Shown in pieces: positions 1 to 11,484 of a DNA stretch of 64,000 bases. Within the stretch, counting starts at the first letter, position 1. The number at the start of each line of letters is the position of its first letter. The stretch is from Pseudomonas sp. RIT409. GTDB lineage: Bacteria; Pseudomonadota; Gammaproteobacteria; Pseudomonadales; Pseudomonadaceae. The notes under the pieces are model-generated. The model made no database searches. It saw nothing but the letters and a program-made list of their open reading frames with translations, and was not told the origin of the DNA. A program made the position numbers and the translations under genes. The stretch spans positions 124,001-188,000 of the forward strand of contig NZ_QARE02000006.1 of the NCBI RefSeq assembly GCF_003052515.2, in the 5' to 3' direction.

Positions 1-245
1 AGGTTCGCCGCTTGGTAGGCCTTGTTCGAAAACTGCTCCTTCAGCGCACTTTCGTCATTGCGCGCCTGATCCAGTTGCGTTTGCATGTCCTGAATATAGA
101 AAAAGTACCCCCCGGCCAATACCAGCACTAACAGCAGGGCGCCGACGATGGTCTTGGCGGCGGCGGGCCAGGCGCCGAGGTTATTGATATCCAGATCGTT
201 GATGTCGATCTTGCGCAGGCTGTCCAGCCATTCGTTGACATTCAT
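1..245 (-). CDS. pilO: Type IV pilus alignment protein PilO (N-terminal part only)
   Basis: Only the first 81 codons lie in the window; the gene continues beyond base 1. The ATG (243-245) overlaps the pilN stop as ATGA. The visible protein begins MNVNEWLDSLRKIDINDLD, followed by a membrane segment at about residues 32-50 and the start of a periplasmic coiled coil. This is the PilO layout of a short cytoplasmic tail, one helix and a periplasmic ferredoxin-like region. PilO pairs with PilN in the inner-membrane alignment complex that links the PilM ring to PilP and the PilQ secretin. Its position directly after pilM-pilN supports the call. Confidence 0.93.
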   Translation of the reverse strand, partial: MNVNEWLDSLRKIDINDLDINNLGAWPAAAKTIVGALLLVLVLAGGYFFYIQDMQTQLDQARNDESALKEQFSNKAYQAAN

Positions 246-822
246 GGCTTGGCCCCTTTGACCACAGGCTCGATCGCCGGCTGAGTCTGACGCACGGTCA
301 ACTGAAACGAGTTCGACTGGTCGGCAGAACCCGCCGTGCTATTGGCCTTCACTTCGGTCAGGCTCGGGGCTTCGAGCCAATCCGACGCGTCAAGATTACG
401 CAGCAGGTCCGACACGCGATTGTTGGACTCGGCGGCGCCGGAAATACTGATCAGATTGTCCGTCATCTTCACTTCGTTGAAATACACACCGTCCGGCAGC
501 GTGCGGGCCAGTTGGTCGAAAATCCTGCCGATGATCGGTCGATTGCCCTGCAGGTCCTGAATGATCTTCATGCGCTCCAGCAACTGCTTGCGCCGTGCCT
601 TGAGCTCGCTGATTTCCTTGATTCGGGCGTCGAGCTGCACGATTTCAGTCTTGATGAACTGGTTGCGCGCATTTTGATGAGCAATGGCGCTGCTCAGGTA
701 TTGATCGGCGAGAAAGATCGTGCCGACACCGGCGACCAGTACACCGGCCAGGGCCAGCAAGAAACGCTTCTTGCGTTCTTCGCGCAGCTGTTCCCGCCAC
801 GGGAGTAAGTTGATCCGTGCCA

Positions 823-823
<1 letters not shown>
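242..823 (-). CDS. pilN: Type IV pilus alignment protein PilN
   Basis: A 193-residue protein starting MARINLLPWREQ. The conserved cytoplasmic INLLPWR peptide is the segment that docks into PilM. A membrane helix follows at about residues 22-42, then a periplasmic coiled coil (about 45-90) and a small alpha/beta domain that heterodimerises with PilO. The start codon overlaps the pilM stop and the stop overlaps the pilO start, both as ATGA, so the three genes are translationally coupled. Length and motif are typical of the family. Confidence 0.96.
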
Positions 824-1914
<1,091 letters not shown>

Positions 1915-1953
1915 TTACGGATATTTTTTTGTCCAACACCACAGCCGACAGCC

Positions 1954-1999
1954 TTGACAGTAGCGCAAATAACGCTCGACGACGAAAAATGCTTATAAT
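1954..1999 (+). promoter_or_regulatory. Candidate sigma-70 promoter region for ponA
   Basis: A perfect TATAAT lies at 1994-1999, about 95 bases before the ponA start. No good -35 sits 16-18 bases upstream of it. A perfect TTGACA at 1954-1959 is 34 bases away and so is not its normal partner. The -10 hexamer is the more believable part of this call. Confidence 0.35.
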
Positions 2000-2093
2000 G
2001 CCGAGCGTTTTTTTCGTGTAGCAAAGCTTCAAGGCGTGTTCATTTGTTAATGCCTGCGCTTAACCCATTCTTTTTTCTGGAAATCCAAAAGCC

Positions 2094-4571
2094 TTGATAC
2101 GCCTGCTGAAGTTTTTCTGGTGGTCCATCGTCGCAATCGTCTGCGGTCTGCTGCTCGGTCTGAGCGGCGCGTTTCTCTATCTGTCGCCCAATCTGCCTTC
2201 GGTCGATGCACTGCGCAACATTCAGTTGCAGATCCCGCTGCGCGTCTTCAGCAGCGACGGCAAGCTGATCGCCGAATTCGGCGAAATGCGCCGTTCTCCC
2301 ATACGTTTCGCCGACATTCCGCCCAATTTCATCAGTGCCTTGTTGTCTGCCGAAGATGACAACTTCGCCAACCATTATGGGGTCGACCCCGGCAGTCTGA
2401 TGCGCGCCGCCAGTCAGTTGATCAAGAGCGGTCACATTCAGTCAGGCGGCTCGACCATCACCATGCAGGTCGCCAAGAACTACTTCTTGACCAGCGAACG
2501 CAGCTTTTCACGGAAAACCACCGAGATCCTCCTGGCCTTGCAAATCGAGCGCCAACTCACGAAAGACGAGATTCTCGAGCTCTACGTCAACAAGATCTAC
2601 CTGGGTAACCGGGCCTATGGCATCGAGGCCGCAGCCCAGGTGTACTACGGCAAATCGATTCGTGACCTGAGCGTTGCCCAGATGGCAATGATCGCCGGCC
2701 TGCCGAAAGCGCCGTCACGATTCAACCCACTCGCCAACCCCGTGCGCGCCAAAGAGCGTCGCGACTGGATCCTTGGGCGCATGTTCAAACTGGGCAAGAT
2801 CGACCAGAACACTTACCAGACCGCACTCGCCGAGCCAATCAACGCCAGCTATCACGTTCAGAGCCCTGAAGTGAACGCGCCCTACATTGCCGAAATGGCG
2901 CGTGCCGAGATGGTCGGCCGCTACGGCAGCGAAGCCTACACAGAAGGCTTCCGCGTCACCACTACCGTTCCCAGCGATCTTCAGGAAGACGCCAACCGGG
3001 CAGTTACCGACGGCCTGGTCGAGTATGACCAGCGCCATGGCTATCGCGGACCGGAAAGCCGTTTCCCCGGTTTGACCCATGACGCCTGGGCGCAGGAACT
3101 GACCAAGCAGCGTCCGATCAGCGGTCTTGAGCCAGCCATCGTCACCCAGGTGGACAAGACCGGCATCCGTGTCCTGACCCGCAATGGCGAAAAAGAAGAA
3201 GCGGTGTCGTGGGACACCATGAAATGGGCAAAGGCGTTCCTGAACACCAACAGTGTCGGCCCGAATCCCAAGCAGCCTTCGGATGTCGCTCATGTAGGCG
3301 ATCTGGTGCGCGTGCAGCGCCAACCGGACAACACGCTTAAATTCAGCCAGATCCCGCAAGCACAGAGCGCGCTGGTCTCGCTTGACCCACACAACGGCGC
3401 GATTCGCGCCCTGGTCGGCGGCTTCGCCTTCGAGCAAAGCAATTACAACCGAGCCATGCAGGCCAAGCGTCAGCCAGGATCAAGCTTCAAACCTTTCCTG
3501 TATTCGGCAGCCCTGGATAACGGCTACACCGCCGCCAGCCTGGTGAACGATGCGCCTATCGTGTTCGTCGATGAAGCGGTGGACAAGGTCTGGCGTCCGA
3601 AGAACGACACCGGCACTTTCCTGGGCCCTATTCGCCTGCGTGAGGCCCTGTACAAATCACGCAACCTTGTGTCGATTCGCCTGTTGCAAAGCCTGGGCGT
3701 CAACACGGCGATCAACTACATCACCCGCTTCGGCTTCAACAAACAGGACCTCCCGCCTAATCTCTCACTGGCACTGGGCACGGCGACGCTGACGCCGATG
3801 GAAATCGTCAGCGGCTGGAGCACCTTCGCCAACGGCGGCTATAAAGTCAGCCCCTACCTGATCGACAAAGTCGAAGATCGAGAAGGCAAGACCTTGTTCG
3901 TGGCGAACCCCGCGACCGTTCCGGCCAACGACCCGAACCCTAAAGCGGTCAATGAAGCGCTGGTCAGCGATGCAACCACCTACGCAGCGCCCGAGACACC
4001 GGCCCTGACCGCCAACACCGCGCCCAATGCCCTCGATACCAACGGCGCGCCACCGGCACCGGCGGTTGCGCCACGGATCGTCGATGGACGCACCACCTAC
4101 ATCCTCAACAGCATGCTGCAAGACGTGATCAAGCGCGGCACGGGCCGACGTGCGCTGGCGATGAATCGCCCGGACATCGCGGGCAAGACCGGTACGACCA
4201 ACGACTCGAAAGACGCCTGGTTCTCCGGGTACAACGGCGACTACGTGACCACCGTCTGGACCGGCTTCGACCAGCCTGAAAGCCTGGGCCGTCACGAATT
4301 TGGTGGCACGGTCGCGCTGCCCATCTGGATGAAGTACATGAGCGCCGCGCTGAAGGACAAGCCGCCGCACCAACAGGCCGAGCCGGATGGCATCCTGAGC
4401 CTGCGGATCGATCCAATCAGCGGCCGCTCCGCCACGCCGAGCACGGCAGGCGCATTCTTCGAGCTGTTCAAGAGCGAAGACACACCGCCAAGCGTCAACG
4501 AGCTGAACGGCAGCCCCGCACCGGGCAGCCCGCTGCCTGCGGATGAGTCGGCGCCAATCGATCTGTTCTAA
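2094..4571 (+). CDS. ponA: Penicillin-binding protein 1A (bifunctional transglycosylase/transpeptidase)
   Basis: An 825-residue class A PBP that polymerises glycan strands and cross-links peptides in the periplasm. It has an N-terminal membrane anchor (about residues 5-28). The GT51 domain carries the catalytic Glu87 in AEDDNFANHYG and the motif GGSTITMQVAKN. An OB-like insert follows, then the transpeptidase domain with the SxxK serine at Ser463 (GSSFKPF), SRN and KTGTTND. An Ala/Pro-rich linker at about 625-660 interrupts the transpeptidase region, as in other Pseudomonas PBP1A proteins. The start is TTG at 2094, the only start that keeps the complete membrane anchor (MIRLLKFFWWS). Confidence 0.95.
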   Translation: MIRLLKFFWWSIVAIVCGLLLGLSGAFLYLSPNLPSVDALRNIQLQIPLRVFSSDGKLIAEFGEMRRSPIRFADIPPNFISALLSAEDDNFANHYGVDPGSLMRAASQLIKSGHIQSGGSTITMQVAKNYFLTSERSFSRKTTEILLALQIERQLTKDEILELYVNKIYLGNRAYGIEAAAQVYYGKSIRDLSVAQMAMIAGLPKAPSRFNPLANPVRAKERRDWILGRMFKLGKIDQNTYQTALAEPINASYHVQSPEVNAPYIAEMARAEMVGRYGSEAYTEGFRVTTTVPSDLQEDANRAVTDGLVEYDQRHGYRGPESRFPGLTHDAWAQELTKQRPISGLEPAIVTQVDKTGIRVLTRNGEKEEAVSWDTMKWAKAFLNTNSVGPNPKQPSDVAHVGDLVRVQRQPDNTLKFSQIPQAQSALVSLDPHNGAIRALVGGFAFEQSNYNRAMQAKRQPGSSFKPFLYSAALDNGYTAASLVNDAPIVFVDEAVDKVWRPKNDTGTFLGPIRLREALYKSRNLVSIRLLQSLGVNTAINYITRFGFNKQDLPPNLSLALGTATLTPMEIVSGWSTFANGGYKVSPYLIDKVEDREGKTLFVANPATVPANDPNPKAVNEALVSDATTYAAPETPALTANTAPNALDTNGAPPAPAVAPRIVDGRTTYILNSMLQDVIKRGTGRRALAMNRPDIAGKTGTTNDSKDAWFSGYNGDYVTTVWTGFDQPESLGRHEFGGTVALPIWMKYMSAALKDKPPHQQAEPDGILSLRIDPISGRSATPSTAGAFFELFKSEDTPPSVNELNGSPAPGSPLPADESAPIDLF

Positions 4572-4585
4572 AGCAACTGCAAGCC

Positions 4586-4621
4586 GCAAGTGAGAGCCGC
4601 GCCGCGTACGCTTTCACTTGC
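4586..4621. repeat. Short palindromic intergenic repeat after ponA
   Basis: A 12-bp stem, GCAAGTGAGAGC paired with GCTTTCACTTGC, with one G-T wobble and a GC-rich loop. Together with nearby AGCTTGCAGCTT-like words it belongs to a class of gene-end repeats common in Pseudomonas. A related element occurs at 14322-14400. Confidence 0.5.
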
Positions 4622-4653
4622 AGCTTGAGAGATACAACTTAAAGCTGCCCCAT

Positions 4654-4683
4654 AAAAAAACCGGCCATCAAGCCGGTTTTTTT
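4654..4683. terminator. Bidirectional intrinsic terminator between ponA and the malic enzyme gene
   Basis: Stem CCGGC/GCCGG (4661-4665 with 4672-4676) with loop CATCAA, flanked by seven A on one side and seven T on the other. It can act on both strands and lies between two convergent genes. Confidence 0.9.
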
Positions 4684-4700
4684 ACGGGTGACAACTGCTA

Positions 4701-5969
4701 TTACCCCTTGAAGACATCATCCACGCTTTTCAGCGGGTAGTGCTTGGGATAAGGCTGGGTCGCTACACCGCTTTCGATCGCCGCCTTGGCCACGGCGTCG
4801 GACACCACGGTCAACAGGCGCACATCCAGAGGTTTCGGGATGATGTACTCACGACCGAATTCCAGCTTGATGCCGCCGTAGGCATCGCTGACTTCCTGAG
4901 GCACCGGCAGCTTGGCCAGTTCACGTAGGGCATTGGCTGCGGCGATTTTCATTTCTTCATTGATGCGCTTGGCACGAACGTCCAGCGCACCGCGGAAGAT
5001 GAACGGAAAGCCCAGCACGTTGTTGACCTGGTTCGGGTAGTCCGAACGCCCAGTGGCCATGATCACGTCACTACGGGTCGCGTGCGCCAGTTCTGGAGAG
5101 ATTTCCGGATCAGGGTTCGAGCAGGCGAACACGATCGGATTGGCAGCCATGGACTTCAGGCCTTCGGCGCTCAGCAGGTTAGGCCCGGACAGACCGACGA
5201 ACACGTCAGCGCCGTCCAGTGCGTCCGCCAAGGTACGCTTGTCGGTCGAGTGAGCGAATTGCGCCTTGTATTGGTTCAGGTCAGAGCGGTCTGAATGGAC
5301 CACGCCGTTTCGGTCGATCATGAAGATGTTTTCAATCTTCGCACCCATGCTGACCAGCAACTTCATGCAAGAAATCGCAGCAGCGCCGGCGCCCAGGCAG
5401 ACGATTTTCGCTTGTTCCAGGGTTTTGCCGGCGATTTCCAAGGCGTTGATCATGCCTGCCGCGGTAACGATTGCGGTGCCGTGCTGGTCATCGTGAAAAA
5501 CCGGGATGTCGCACTGTTCGAGCAGCGCCTTTTCGATCTCGAAGCATTCCGGTGCCTTGATGTCTTCGAGGTTGATGCCGCCGAACGTAATGGAAATACG
5601 CTTGACCGTATCAATGAAGGCTTGTGGGCTTTCCGAATCGACTTCGATGTCGAACACATCGATACCGGCGAAACGTTTGAACAGAACGCCTTTGCCTTCC
5701 ATGACCGGCTTGGAGGCCAACGGACCAAGATTGCCCAGGCCGAGGATCGCGGTGCCATCGGAAATGACAGCCACCAGATTGCCTTTGCCCGTGTATTTAT
5801 AAGCCAGTTCCGGATCGCGACCGATTTCACGCACCGGCTCCGCGACGCCAGGGCTGTACGCCAGCGACAGATCGCGGGCAGTGGCAGTGGCTTTGGTGAG
5901 TTCGACGCTCAGTTTCCCGGGGCGAGGGTTGGCGTGATATTCGAGCGCGGCAGTTTTCAAATCTGACAT
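4701..5969 (-). CDS. Malic enzyme, short NAD(P)-dependent form
   Basis: A 422-residue malate dehydrogenase (oxaloacetate-decarboxylating), which turns malate into pyruvate and CO2 and supplies NAD(P)H. Visible family motifs are [41 protein letters not shown], the metal-site segment [11 protein letters not shown] and the Rossmann loop [10 protein letters not shown]. The protein ends after the malic enzyme fold and lacks the C-terminal phosphotransacetylase-like domain found in long MaeB proteins. The cofactor preference cannot be read from the sequence. It is convergent with ponA. Confidence 0.93.
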   Translation of the reverse strand: MSDLKTAALEYHANPRPGKLSVELTKATATARDLSLAYSPGVAEPVREIGRDPELAYKYTGKGNLVAVISDGTAILGLGNLGPLASKPVMEGKGVLFKRFAGIDVFDIEVDSESPQAFIDTVKRISITFGGINLEDIKAPECFEIEKALLEQCDIPVFHDDQHGTAIVTAAGMINALEIAGKTLEQAKIVCLGAGAAAISCMKLLVSMGAKIENIFMIDRNGVVHSDRSDLNQYKAQFAHSTDKRTLADALDGADVFVGLSGPNLLSAEGLKSMAANPIVFACSNPDPEISPELAHATRSDVIMATGRSDYPNQVNNVLGFPFIFRGALDVRAKRINEEMKIAAANALRELAKLPVPQEVSDAYGGIKLEFGREYIIPKPLDVRLLTVVSDAVAKAAIESGVATQPYPKHYPLKSVDDVFKG

Positions 5970-6135
5970 GGGGGCATTCCGCTTTTTTGCTGTTGGACAG
6001 ACGGACCGACGAGCATACGCAAGTCAGAAAGTCCTAACAAGACTGGCGGGTCACCCGTGTCAAGGGGTCGCATCTACGACTTTTAGCGTAGAGCCGCGGA
6101 ATGCAAGGTGTTGAACGCATACATCCCGCAGCCAG

Positions 6136-6149
6136 AATTGTTCACAATT
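6136..6149. promoter_or_regulatory. Perfect AT-rich dyad between the malic enzyme and nuclease genes
   Basis: AATTGTTCACAATT has two 6-base arms around a 2-base centre, in an AT-rich patch (6136-6170) near the nuclease stop codon and about 170 bases upstream of the malic enzyme start. It could be an operator or part of a terminator for the nuclease gene. No partner protein is evident. Confidence 0.3.
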
Positions 6150-6155
6150 TTATAA

Positions 6156-6974
6156 TTACTTTGTATTCAGCATTGCTGGGGATGTGATGGGCATCATCCA
6201 GCGAGGCTGTCCGGGCTTGAGCCCACCTCGGCGCCCCCGGTCAACGACCCAGCCTCGGGCCTCGACCTGTCGCCCTTTCAGACGCAGCAGGGCTGCGCCG
6301 TCGAATTGCCCCAGAAGGTTTGGCGCAATACGCAGCACCAGCCGGTCCGCAAATTCGATCCAGATGCCCCCGCCGTTGCGCTGAACGTCCGTGACACGAC
6401 CGGAGACCACCGCAAAACCGCCGCTGCTTATCTGATCGGGAGACTGCACCGGAGAATTGCGCCACAGCCCTAACCCGGCCTGGCGCGCTGCGTTTTCAGC
6501 TGCCTGCTGGCAGTCGACGAGCGCGAGGTTGGGTGCCACCGCCACCAGGTAACCCAAACCTTCCGAGAGCAGTTGGGCCTCAAGGTTGGCGCCGTTGCGG
6601 CCATAGACATTGGCCAAGGTGCGCCCATAGTGATCGGTGGCCTGCTCGCCGACCCGCAAGCTGACCCGGCCGTCGCTGTCGTCGACCAACGTTTGCAACC
6701 GACGTTTTGCCGCCTCGGCGAAGGGTTGCGCAGACTGACCCTTTTTGCCGGTTTCCGGCGCGTTCAGGCCGATCATCCGCACGCTGCGTCCATCGGTGAG
6801 GCGCAAGGTGTCGCCATCGACCACCCGCTGGACCTGTGCCGTGGGCAATGAGGCAGGCGCAGGACACAGCGCCTGAGCCGTGGAAATCCAAATCGCAGGC
6901 ATAAAAAAGGCGCCCGCGAGGGACGCCTTTTTGAACAGCCTGGAGTAGCTCGAAGAGCGATCCAGAATCGCCAT
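6156..6974 (-). CDS. Secreted thermonuclease-like (SNase fold) protein
   Basis: 272 residues. The N terminus has basic residues (LFKK), a hydrophobic stretch and an AQA cleavage site at about residue 35, so export is likely. The SNase/TNase OB-fold follows, with VVDGDTLRL, RMIGLNAPETG and DHYGRTLANVY. These correspond to the catalytic Asp/Arg/Glu set of staphylococcal nuclease. A C-terminal extension (about 185-272) ends in a second small beta-rich region. The start at 6974 is only two bases beyond the rpmE stop. The signal-peptide codons also encode the rpmE terminator hairpin. A later ATG (MPAIWIS) would avoid the hairpin but leave a poor signal peptide. Confidence 0.82.
   Translation of the reverse strand: MAILDRSSSYSRLFKKASLAGAFFMPAIWISTAQALCPAPASLPTAQVQRVVDGDTLRLTDGRSVRMIGLNAPETGKKGQSAQPFAEAAKRRLQTLVDDSDGRVSLRVGEQATDHYGRTLANVYGRNGANLEAQLLSEGLGYLVAVAPNLALVDCQQAAENAARQAGLGLWRNSPVQSPDQISSGGFAVVSGRVTDVQRNGGGIWIEFADRLVLRIAPNLLGQFDGAALLRLKGRQVEARGWVVDRGRRGGLKPGQPRWMMPITSPAMLNTK
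6903..6935 (-). terminator. Intrinsic terminator of rpmE, inside the nuclease coding region
   Basis: Read on the minus strand, AAAAAGGCG...CGCCTTTTTT forms a GC-rich stem with one bulge and a short GCGA-type loop, followed by six T. It lies about 45-75 bases after the rpmE stop, exactly where a terminator is expected, but within codons for the nuclease signal peptide. Confidence 0.7.
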
Positions 6975-6976
6975 TC

Positions 6977-7198
6977 TTACTTCGCTTTAGGAGCGCCGAA
7001 CGCACCGAAACGCGATTTGAAGCGGTCAACACGACCACCTGCGTCCAGCGTTTTTTGCTTACCGGTGTAGAACGGGTGGCACTCGTTGCACACGTCCAGG
7101 CTCAGTGGTTTGGCCAGGGTGGAACGGGTTTTGATGACGTTGCCACAGCTGCAGGTTGCGTCAACGGCTTCGTAAACTGGATGGATATCAGCTTTCAT
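6977..7198 (-). CDS. rpmE: Large-subunit ribosomal protein L31 (zinc-binding form)
   Basis: 73 residues beginning [21 protein letters not shown], with the CxC and CNEC cysteine pairs of the C+ (zinc-containing) L31 type. The KTRSTL and HPFYTGKQ motifs are standard. This is the housekeeping paralog; zinc-limited cells usually rely on a cysteine-free copy elsewhere. It is divergent from priA. Confidence 0.98.
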   Translation of the reverse strand: MKADIHPVYEAVDATCSCGNVIKTRSTLAKPLSLDVCNECHPFYTGKQKTLDAGGRVDRFKSRFGAFGAPKAK

Positions 7199-7366
7199 GG
7201 ATATTTCCTCAGGTCTAGCGTGCCGCCATCCAACACCATTGTTGAATACCGCACGGAATCAGGCCGCGCATATTAACAGACAACACAAACCACGCAAGAG
7301 AACGTTTACACCGGCCGTCTGCTAACATCGCGCCCTGGTCATACTCCGTAACAGGAAATCCCCCGC

Positions 7367-9586
7367 GTGTCCGACGCCATTCTGCGCCTTGCCCTGCCTT
7401 CGCCGCTGCGCCGCCTGTTCGACTACCGCGCCCCTGCCGACGTTGCGCACGACAACCTGCAGCCAGGCATGCGCTTGCGCGTCCCCTTTGGCCGCAGGGA
7501 AATGATTGGCGTGCTGGTCGAAGTCAGCGATCACACTGAAGTGCCCAGCGACAAACTCAAACCTGCCATTGCGCTGCTGGATGCAGAGTCGCCGCTTCCC
7601 CCCGCGCTGTTCAAGCTGTGCCTATGGACCGCGCAGTACTACCAGCACAGCCTGGGCGATACGTTGAGCTGGGCGCTGCCCGTGTTGTTGCGTCAAGGTG
7701 AACCGGCCGAAGCGCGGCAGGAGCGCTTCTGGCAGATCGCCCCTGGGGCCAGCGTCGAAGATCCGCGCATCGCGCGCGCGCCCAAGCAGAAGGAGGCGCT
7801 GCGGACCCTGGCGCAACACCCTCACGGCGTGGCGCATCAATTGTTGAGTAAGCTCAACCTGAACCGCGATAGCCTGAACCTCCTGTTGGCCAAGGCCCTA
7901 GTGACTGTCGATGTACGCGGCCACGCCCCCGCCGAACGTCATGAACACTGGCTGGCCCAGCCGGAACTGCCCCTCAACACCGAGCAACGTGCCGCATACG
8001 AAGCCATACGCTCCGGTTTCGGCAGTTTCCACGCTTCGCTGCTGGCTGGCGTGACCGGCAGCGGCAAGACTGAAGTTTATCTGCAACTGATCCGCGAAAC
8101 GCTGGAGGCCGGCAAACAGGCCCTGGTCCTGATCCCTGAAATCAATCTGGGGCCCCAGACACTGGCCCGCTTCGAACAGCGTTTCAACGCCCGCATCGCG
8201 CTGCTGCATTCGGCGGTCAACGACCGTGATCGGCTGGACGCCTGGCTGGCCGCGCGCGATGGCGAAGCCGACATCATCATCGGCACCCGATCAGCGCTGT
8301 TCACGCCCATGAAGCACCCCGGCCTGATCATCATCGATGAAGAACACGACGGCTCCTATAAACAGCAGGAAGGCCTGCGCTACCACGCCCGGGATCTGGC
8401 GCTGGTACGCGCGCGGCAGGAAGACATCCCGATCGTGCTGGGTTCCGCTACACCTTCGCTGGAAAGCCTGCACAACGCATACACCGGTCGGTACGCTCTC
8501 CTGCGCCTGAATCAACGTGCGGGCGGCGCCCAACAGCCACGCTTCCTGCGGCTGGACGTCAAAAGCCGGCCACTGGACAGCGGCATTTCCGGGCCCATGC
8601 AGCAGGCTATCGGCCAGACACTGGCCGCCGGGCAGCAAGTGCTGGTCTTCCTCAACCGCCGCGGCTTCGCTCCGACCCTGCTTTGCCACGACTGCGGCTG
8701 GCTGTCCGAATGCAGCCGTTGCGATGCGCGCATGACCGTGCACCAGCGTTACGGTGAGCTGCGCTGCCATCATTGCGGCAACGTCGAGCGCGTCCCTCGT
8801 CATTGCCCAACCTGCGGCAAAGTCGACCTTCGCCCTGTGGGGGCTGGCACTGAGCGCGCAGAGGAGCGTCTGGCGATTCTCTTTCCGGACTACCCCGTCT
8901 TGCGCGTCGACCGTGACAGCACTTCGCGCAAGGACGCCATGAATCACCTGTTCGCCACGATCCAGAAGGGCCATCCGTGCATTCTGGTGGGCACGCAAAT
9001 GCTCGCCAAAGGTCACCACTTTCCCCGTGTCACGCTGGTTTCGATCCTCGATGCCGATGGCGGGCTGTTTTCCGGCGACTTTCGCGCCAGCGAGCGAATG
9101 GCTCAATTGATCGTTCAGGTCGCAGGCCGTGCCGGCCGTGCGGATGAACCCGGCAAAGTGATCATTCAAACCCATCTGGCCGAACATCCGTTGCTCATCC
9201 AATTGACTGAGCAGGGCTATTTCGCCTTTGCCGAACAGGCGCTGAGCGAACGCCGCGCCGCCGGGCTGCCGCCGTTTTCGCATTTGGCGTTACTGCGCGC
9301 CGAGGCACACAAGCCAGGCCAGGCAGAGGGCTTTCTCGATGAAGCTTGTGCGAATGCGGAGCAACTGCTGAAGGACATGTCGCTGGGCGGCATCGAACTG
9401 CTGGGGCCGGTTCCCGCCCCGATGGAGCGTCGCGCGGGCCGTTACCGCGCTCAGCTACTGGTGCAAGCCAATGCCCGAGCCCCGCTGCACAAGCTGCTGA
9501 CGAGTTGGTTGCTGACACTGGAAAGCCTGCCCAGCGGGCGCGCGGTCCGCTGGTCGCTGGATGTGGATCCTGTGGATCTCTATTAA
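7367..9586 (+). CDS. priA: Primosomal replication restart helicase PriA
   Basis: A 739-residue 3'-5' helicase that reloads the replisome at stalled forks. In order it has an N-terminal 3'-DNA-binding domain, Walker [10 protein letters not shown], Walker B IIIDEEHD, motif GSATPSLES and then eight zinc-ligand cysteines between CHDCGW and CPTCG. The helicase C-terminal motifs [13 protein letters not shown] and QVAGRAGR follow. The start is GTG at 7367 ([11 protein letters not shown]), which matches the usual N terminus. Confidence 0.97.
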   Translation: MSDAILRLALPSPLRRLFDYRAPADVAHDNLQPGMRLRVPFGRREMIGVLVEVSDHTEVPSDKLKPAIALLDAESPLPPALFKLCLWTAQYYQHSLGDTLSWALPVLLRQGEPAEARQERFWQIAPGASVEDPRIARAPKQKEALRTLAQHPHGVAHQLLSKLNLNRDSLNLLLAKALVTVDVRGHAPAERHEHWLAQPELPLNTEQRAAYEAIRSGFGSFHASLLAGVTGSGKTEVYLQLIRETLEAGKQALVLIPEINLGPQTLARFEQRFNARIALLHSAVNDRDRLDAWLAARDGEADIIIGTRSALFTPMKHPGLIIIDEEHDGSYKQQEGLRYHARDLALVRARQEDIPIVLGSATPSLESLHNAYTGRYALLRLNQRAGGAQQPRFLRLDVKSRPLDSGISGPMQQAIGQTLAAGQQVLVFLNRRGFAPTLLCHDCGWLSECSRCDARMTVHQRYGELRCHHCGNVERVPRHCPTCGKVDLRPVGAGTERAEERLAILFPDYPVLRVDRDSTSRKDAMNHLFATIQKGHPCILVGTQMLAKGHHFPRVTLVSILDADGGLFSGDFRASERMAQLIVQVAGRAGRADEPGKVIIQTHLAEHPLLIQLTEQGYFAFAEQALSERRAAGLPPFSHLALLRAEAHKPGQAEGFLDEACANAEQLLKDMSLGGIELLGPVPAPMERRAGRYRAQLLVQANARAPLHKLLTSWLLTLESLPSGRAVRWSLDVDPVDLY

Positions 9587-9746
9587 CGATCGACAAGCCA
9601 CGCTCCCACAGAGATCGGCGTCTGCTGTGAAGATTCACAACCGCGCATCCAACGCGGTTGGCAAGGTGGCTCCGGCAACGGATAATGCCCAGTTTTTCCA
9701 CCCGCGCATCGAAGCGCTGCCGCGCTTGCGGTCGAAAGAGAGCACC

Positions 9747-11483
9747 ATGAAAGACACCATTCGCCAGCTGATCCAACAAGCTCTGAGCCAACTCGTCACC
9801 GAAGGCGTCTTGCCGGAAGGGCTGACACCGGCGATTCAGGTGGAAAACGCCAAAGACAAGAAAAACGGCGACTTCGCCAGCAACATCGCCATGATGCTGG
9901 CCAAGCCTGCGGGCCTGAAGCCGCGCGACCTGGCCGAGAAAATCGTTGCCGCGCTGCCGGCCGATGACCAGATCAGCAAAGTGGATATCGCCGGGCCGGG
10001 CTTTCTCAACTTCTTTCAGAACACCCAGGCACTGGCCGCTCGCCTGGACACCGCACTGGCCGACCCGACCCTGTCGGTGCGCAAGAACGGCCCGACCGAA
10101 CGCGTAGTGGTCGACCTGTCCGCCCCGAATCTGGCCAAGGAAATGCACGTCGGCCACCTGCGCTCGACCATCATCGGTGATGCCGTGGCCAGCGTCCTCG
10201 AATTCCTGGGCGACACCGTCATCCGCCAGAACCACGTGGGCGACTGGGGCACGCAGTTCGGCATGCTGCTGGCCTATCTGCAGGAGACCCCTGCCACCAG
10301 TGACGAGCTGTCGGACCTGGAAAACTTCTACCGCGCCGCCAAACGCCGCTTCGATGAATCCGAAGCGTTCGCAGAGCGCGCCCGTGCTTTGGTGGTCAAG
10401 CTGCAGGCGGGCGATCCCGAGTGCCTGAGCCTGTGGACTCGCTTCAAGGACATTTCCCTCTCCCACTGCCAGGAAGTGTATGAGCGCCTGAACGTCAAAC
10501 TGACGCCGAAAGACGTCATGGGCGAAAGCGCCTACAACAACGACCTGGCCAATGTCGTGGCCGATCTGAAGAGTGCCGGGCTGCTGGTTGAAAGCAACGG
10601 CGCGCAGTGCGTGTTTCTCGATGAATTCAAGAATGCGGAAGGCGATCCGCTGCCGGTGATCGTGCAGAAGGCCGATGGCGGCTATCTGTATGCCACCACC
10701 GACCTGGCAGCCGTGCGCTACCGCAGCAACGTACTCAAGGCCGATCGCGTGCTGTATTTCGTGGACCAGCGCCAAGCCCTGCATTTCAATCAAGTGTTCG
10801 CCGTGGCGTTGCGCGCCGGTTTCGTGACCAACGGCATGCACATGGAACACATGGGGTTCGGCACCATGAACGGCGCGGATGGGCGCCCGTTCAAGACCCG
10901 TGATGGCGGCACCGTGAAGTTGGTGGACCTGCTGGACGAAGCGGAGGAGCGCGCCTACGCGCTGGTCAAGGAGAAAAACCCTGACGTCGCTGAAGACGAG
11001 TTGCGCACCATCGCCAGGGCGGTGGGCATCAGTGCGGTCAAATACGCCGACCTGTCCAAGCACCGTGCCAGCGACTACAGCTTCAATTTCGACCAGATGC
11101 TGAGCTTCGAAGGCAATACCGCGCCGTATCTCTTGTATGCCTACACCCGCGTGGTCGGGGTATTCCGCAAACTGGGCGAACCGTTCGACGAAAGCAAGGG
11201 TCGTATCGTCCTGGAAGCTCCACAGGAGCAGGATCTGGCGGCGCGGCTGGCGCAGTTCGGCGAAACCCTGAACAACGTCGCAGAGAAAGGCACGCCCCAC
11301 GTACTGTGCGCTTACCTTTACGATCTGGCCGGTCTGTTCTCCAGCTTCTACGAGAATTGCCCGATCCTGAACGCGGAAAACCCCGAGCAACAGCAAAGCC
11401 GTCTGCGCCTCGCGCACCTGACCGGTCGCACCCTCAAGCAAGGCCTGCAACTGCTGGGTCTGGAAACTCTGGAGCGTATGTAA
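9747..11483 (+). CDS. argS: Arginyl-tRNA synthetase
   Basis: 578 residues. Class I synthetase with an N-terminal Add-1 domain, the HIGH-type motif [12 protein letters not shown] and the arginine-specific DALR-type anticodon-binding C terminus ending [10 protein letters not shown]. There is no canonical KMSKS, which is normal for most ArgRS; the corresponding loop is [11 protein letters not shown]. The frame is open from 9561, but ATG 9747 ([11 protein letters not shown]) matches the family start. The next gene follows after one base. Confidence 0.97.
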   Translation: MKDTIRQLIQQALSQLVTEGVLPEGLTPAIQVENAKDKKNGDFASNIAMMLAKPAGLKPRDLAEKIVAALPADDQISKVDIAGPGFLNFFQNTQALAARLDTALADPTLSVRKNGPTERVVVDLSAPNLAKEMHVGHLRSTIIGDAVASVLEFLGDTVIRQNHVGDWGTQFGMLLAYLQETPATSDELSDLENFYRAAKRRFDESEAFAERARALVVKLQAGDPECLSLWTRFKDISLSHCQEVYERLNVKLTPKDVMGESAYNNDLANVVADLKSAGLLVESNGAQCVFLDEFKNAEGDPLPVIVQKADGGYLYATTDLAAVRYRSNVLKADRVLYFVDQRQALHFNQVFAVALRAGFVTNGMHMEHMGFGTMNGADGRPFKTRDGGTVKLVDLLDEAEERAYALVKEKNPDVAEDELRTIARAVGISAVKYADLSKHRASDYSFNFDQMLSFEGNTAPYLLYAYTRVVGVFRKLGEPFDESKGRIVLEAPQEQDLAARLAQFGETLNNVAEKGTPHVLCAYLYDLAGLFSSFYENCPILNAENPEQQQSRLRLAHLTGRTLKQGLQLLGLETLERM

Positions 11484-11484
11484 C

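Noticed and set aside
1954..1999. TTGACA and TATAAT as one promoter for ponA
   Set aside because: The spacer is 34 bases, twice the allowed length; only the TATAAT is kept as a weak candidate.
10860..10935. Missing KMSKS signature in argS as a sign of inactivation
   Set aside because: Most bacterial ArgRS lack a canonical KMSKS; the rest of the protein is intact.
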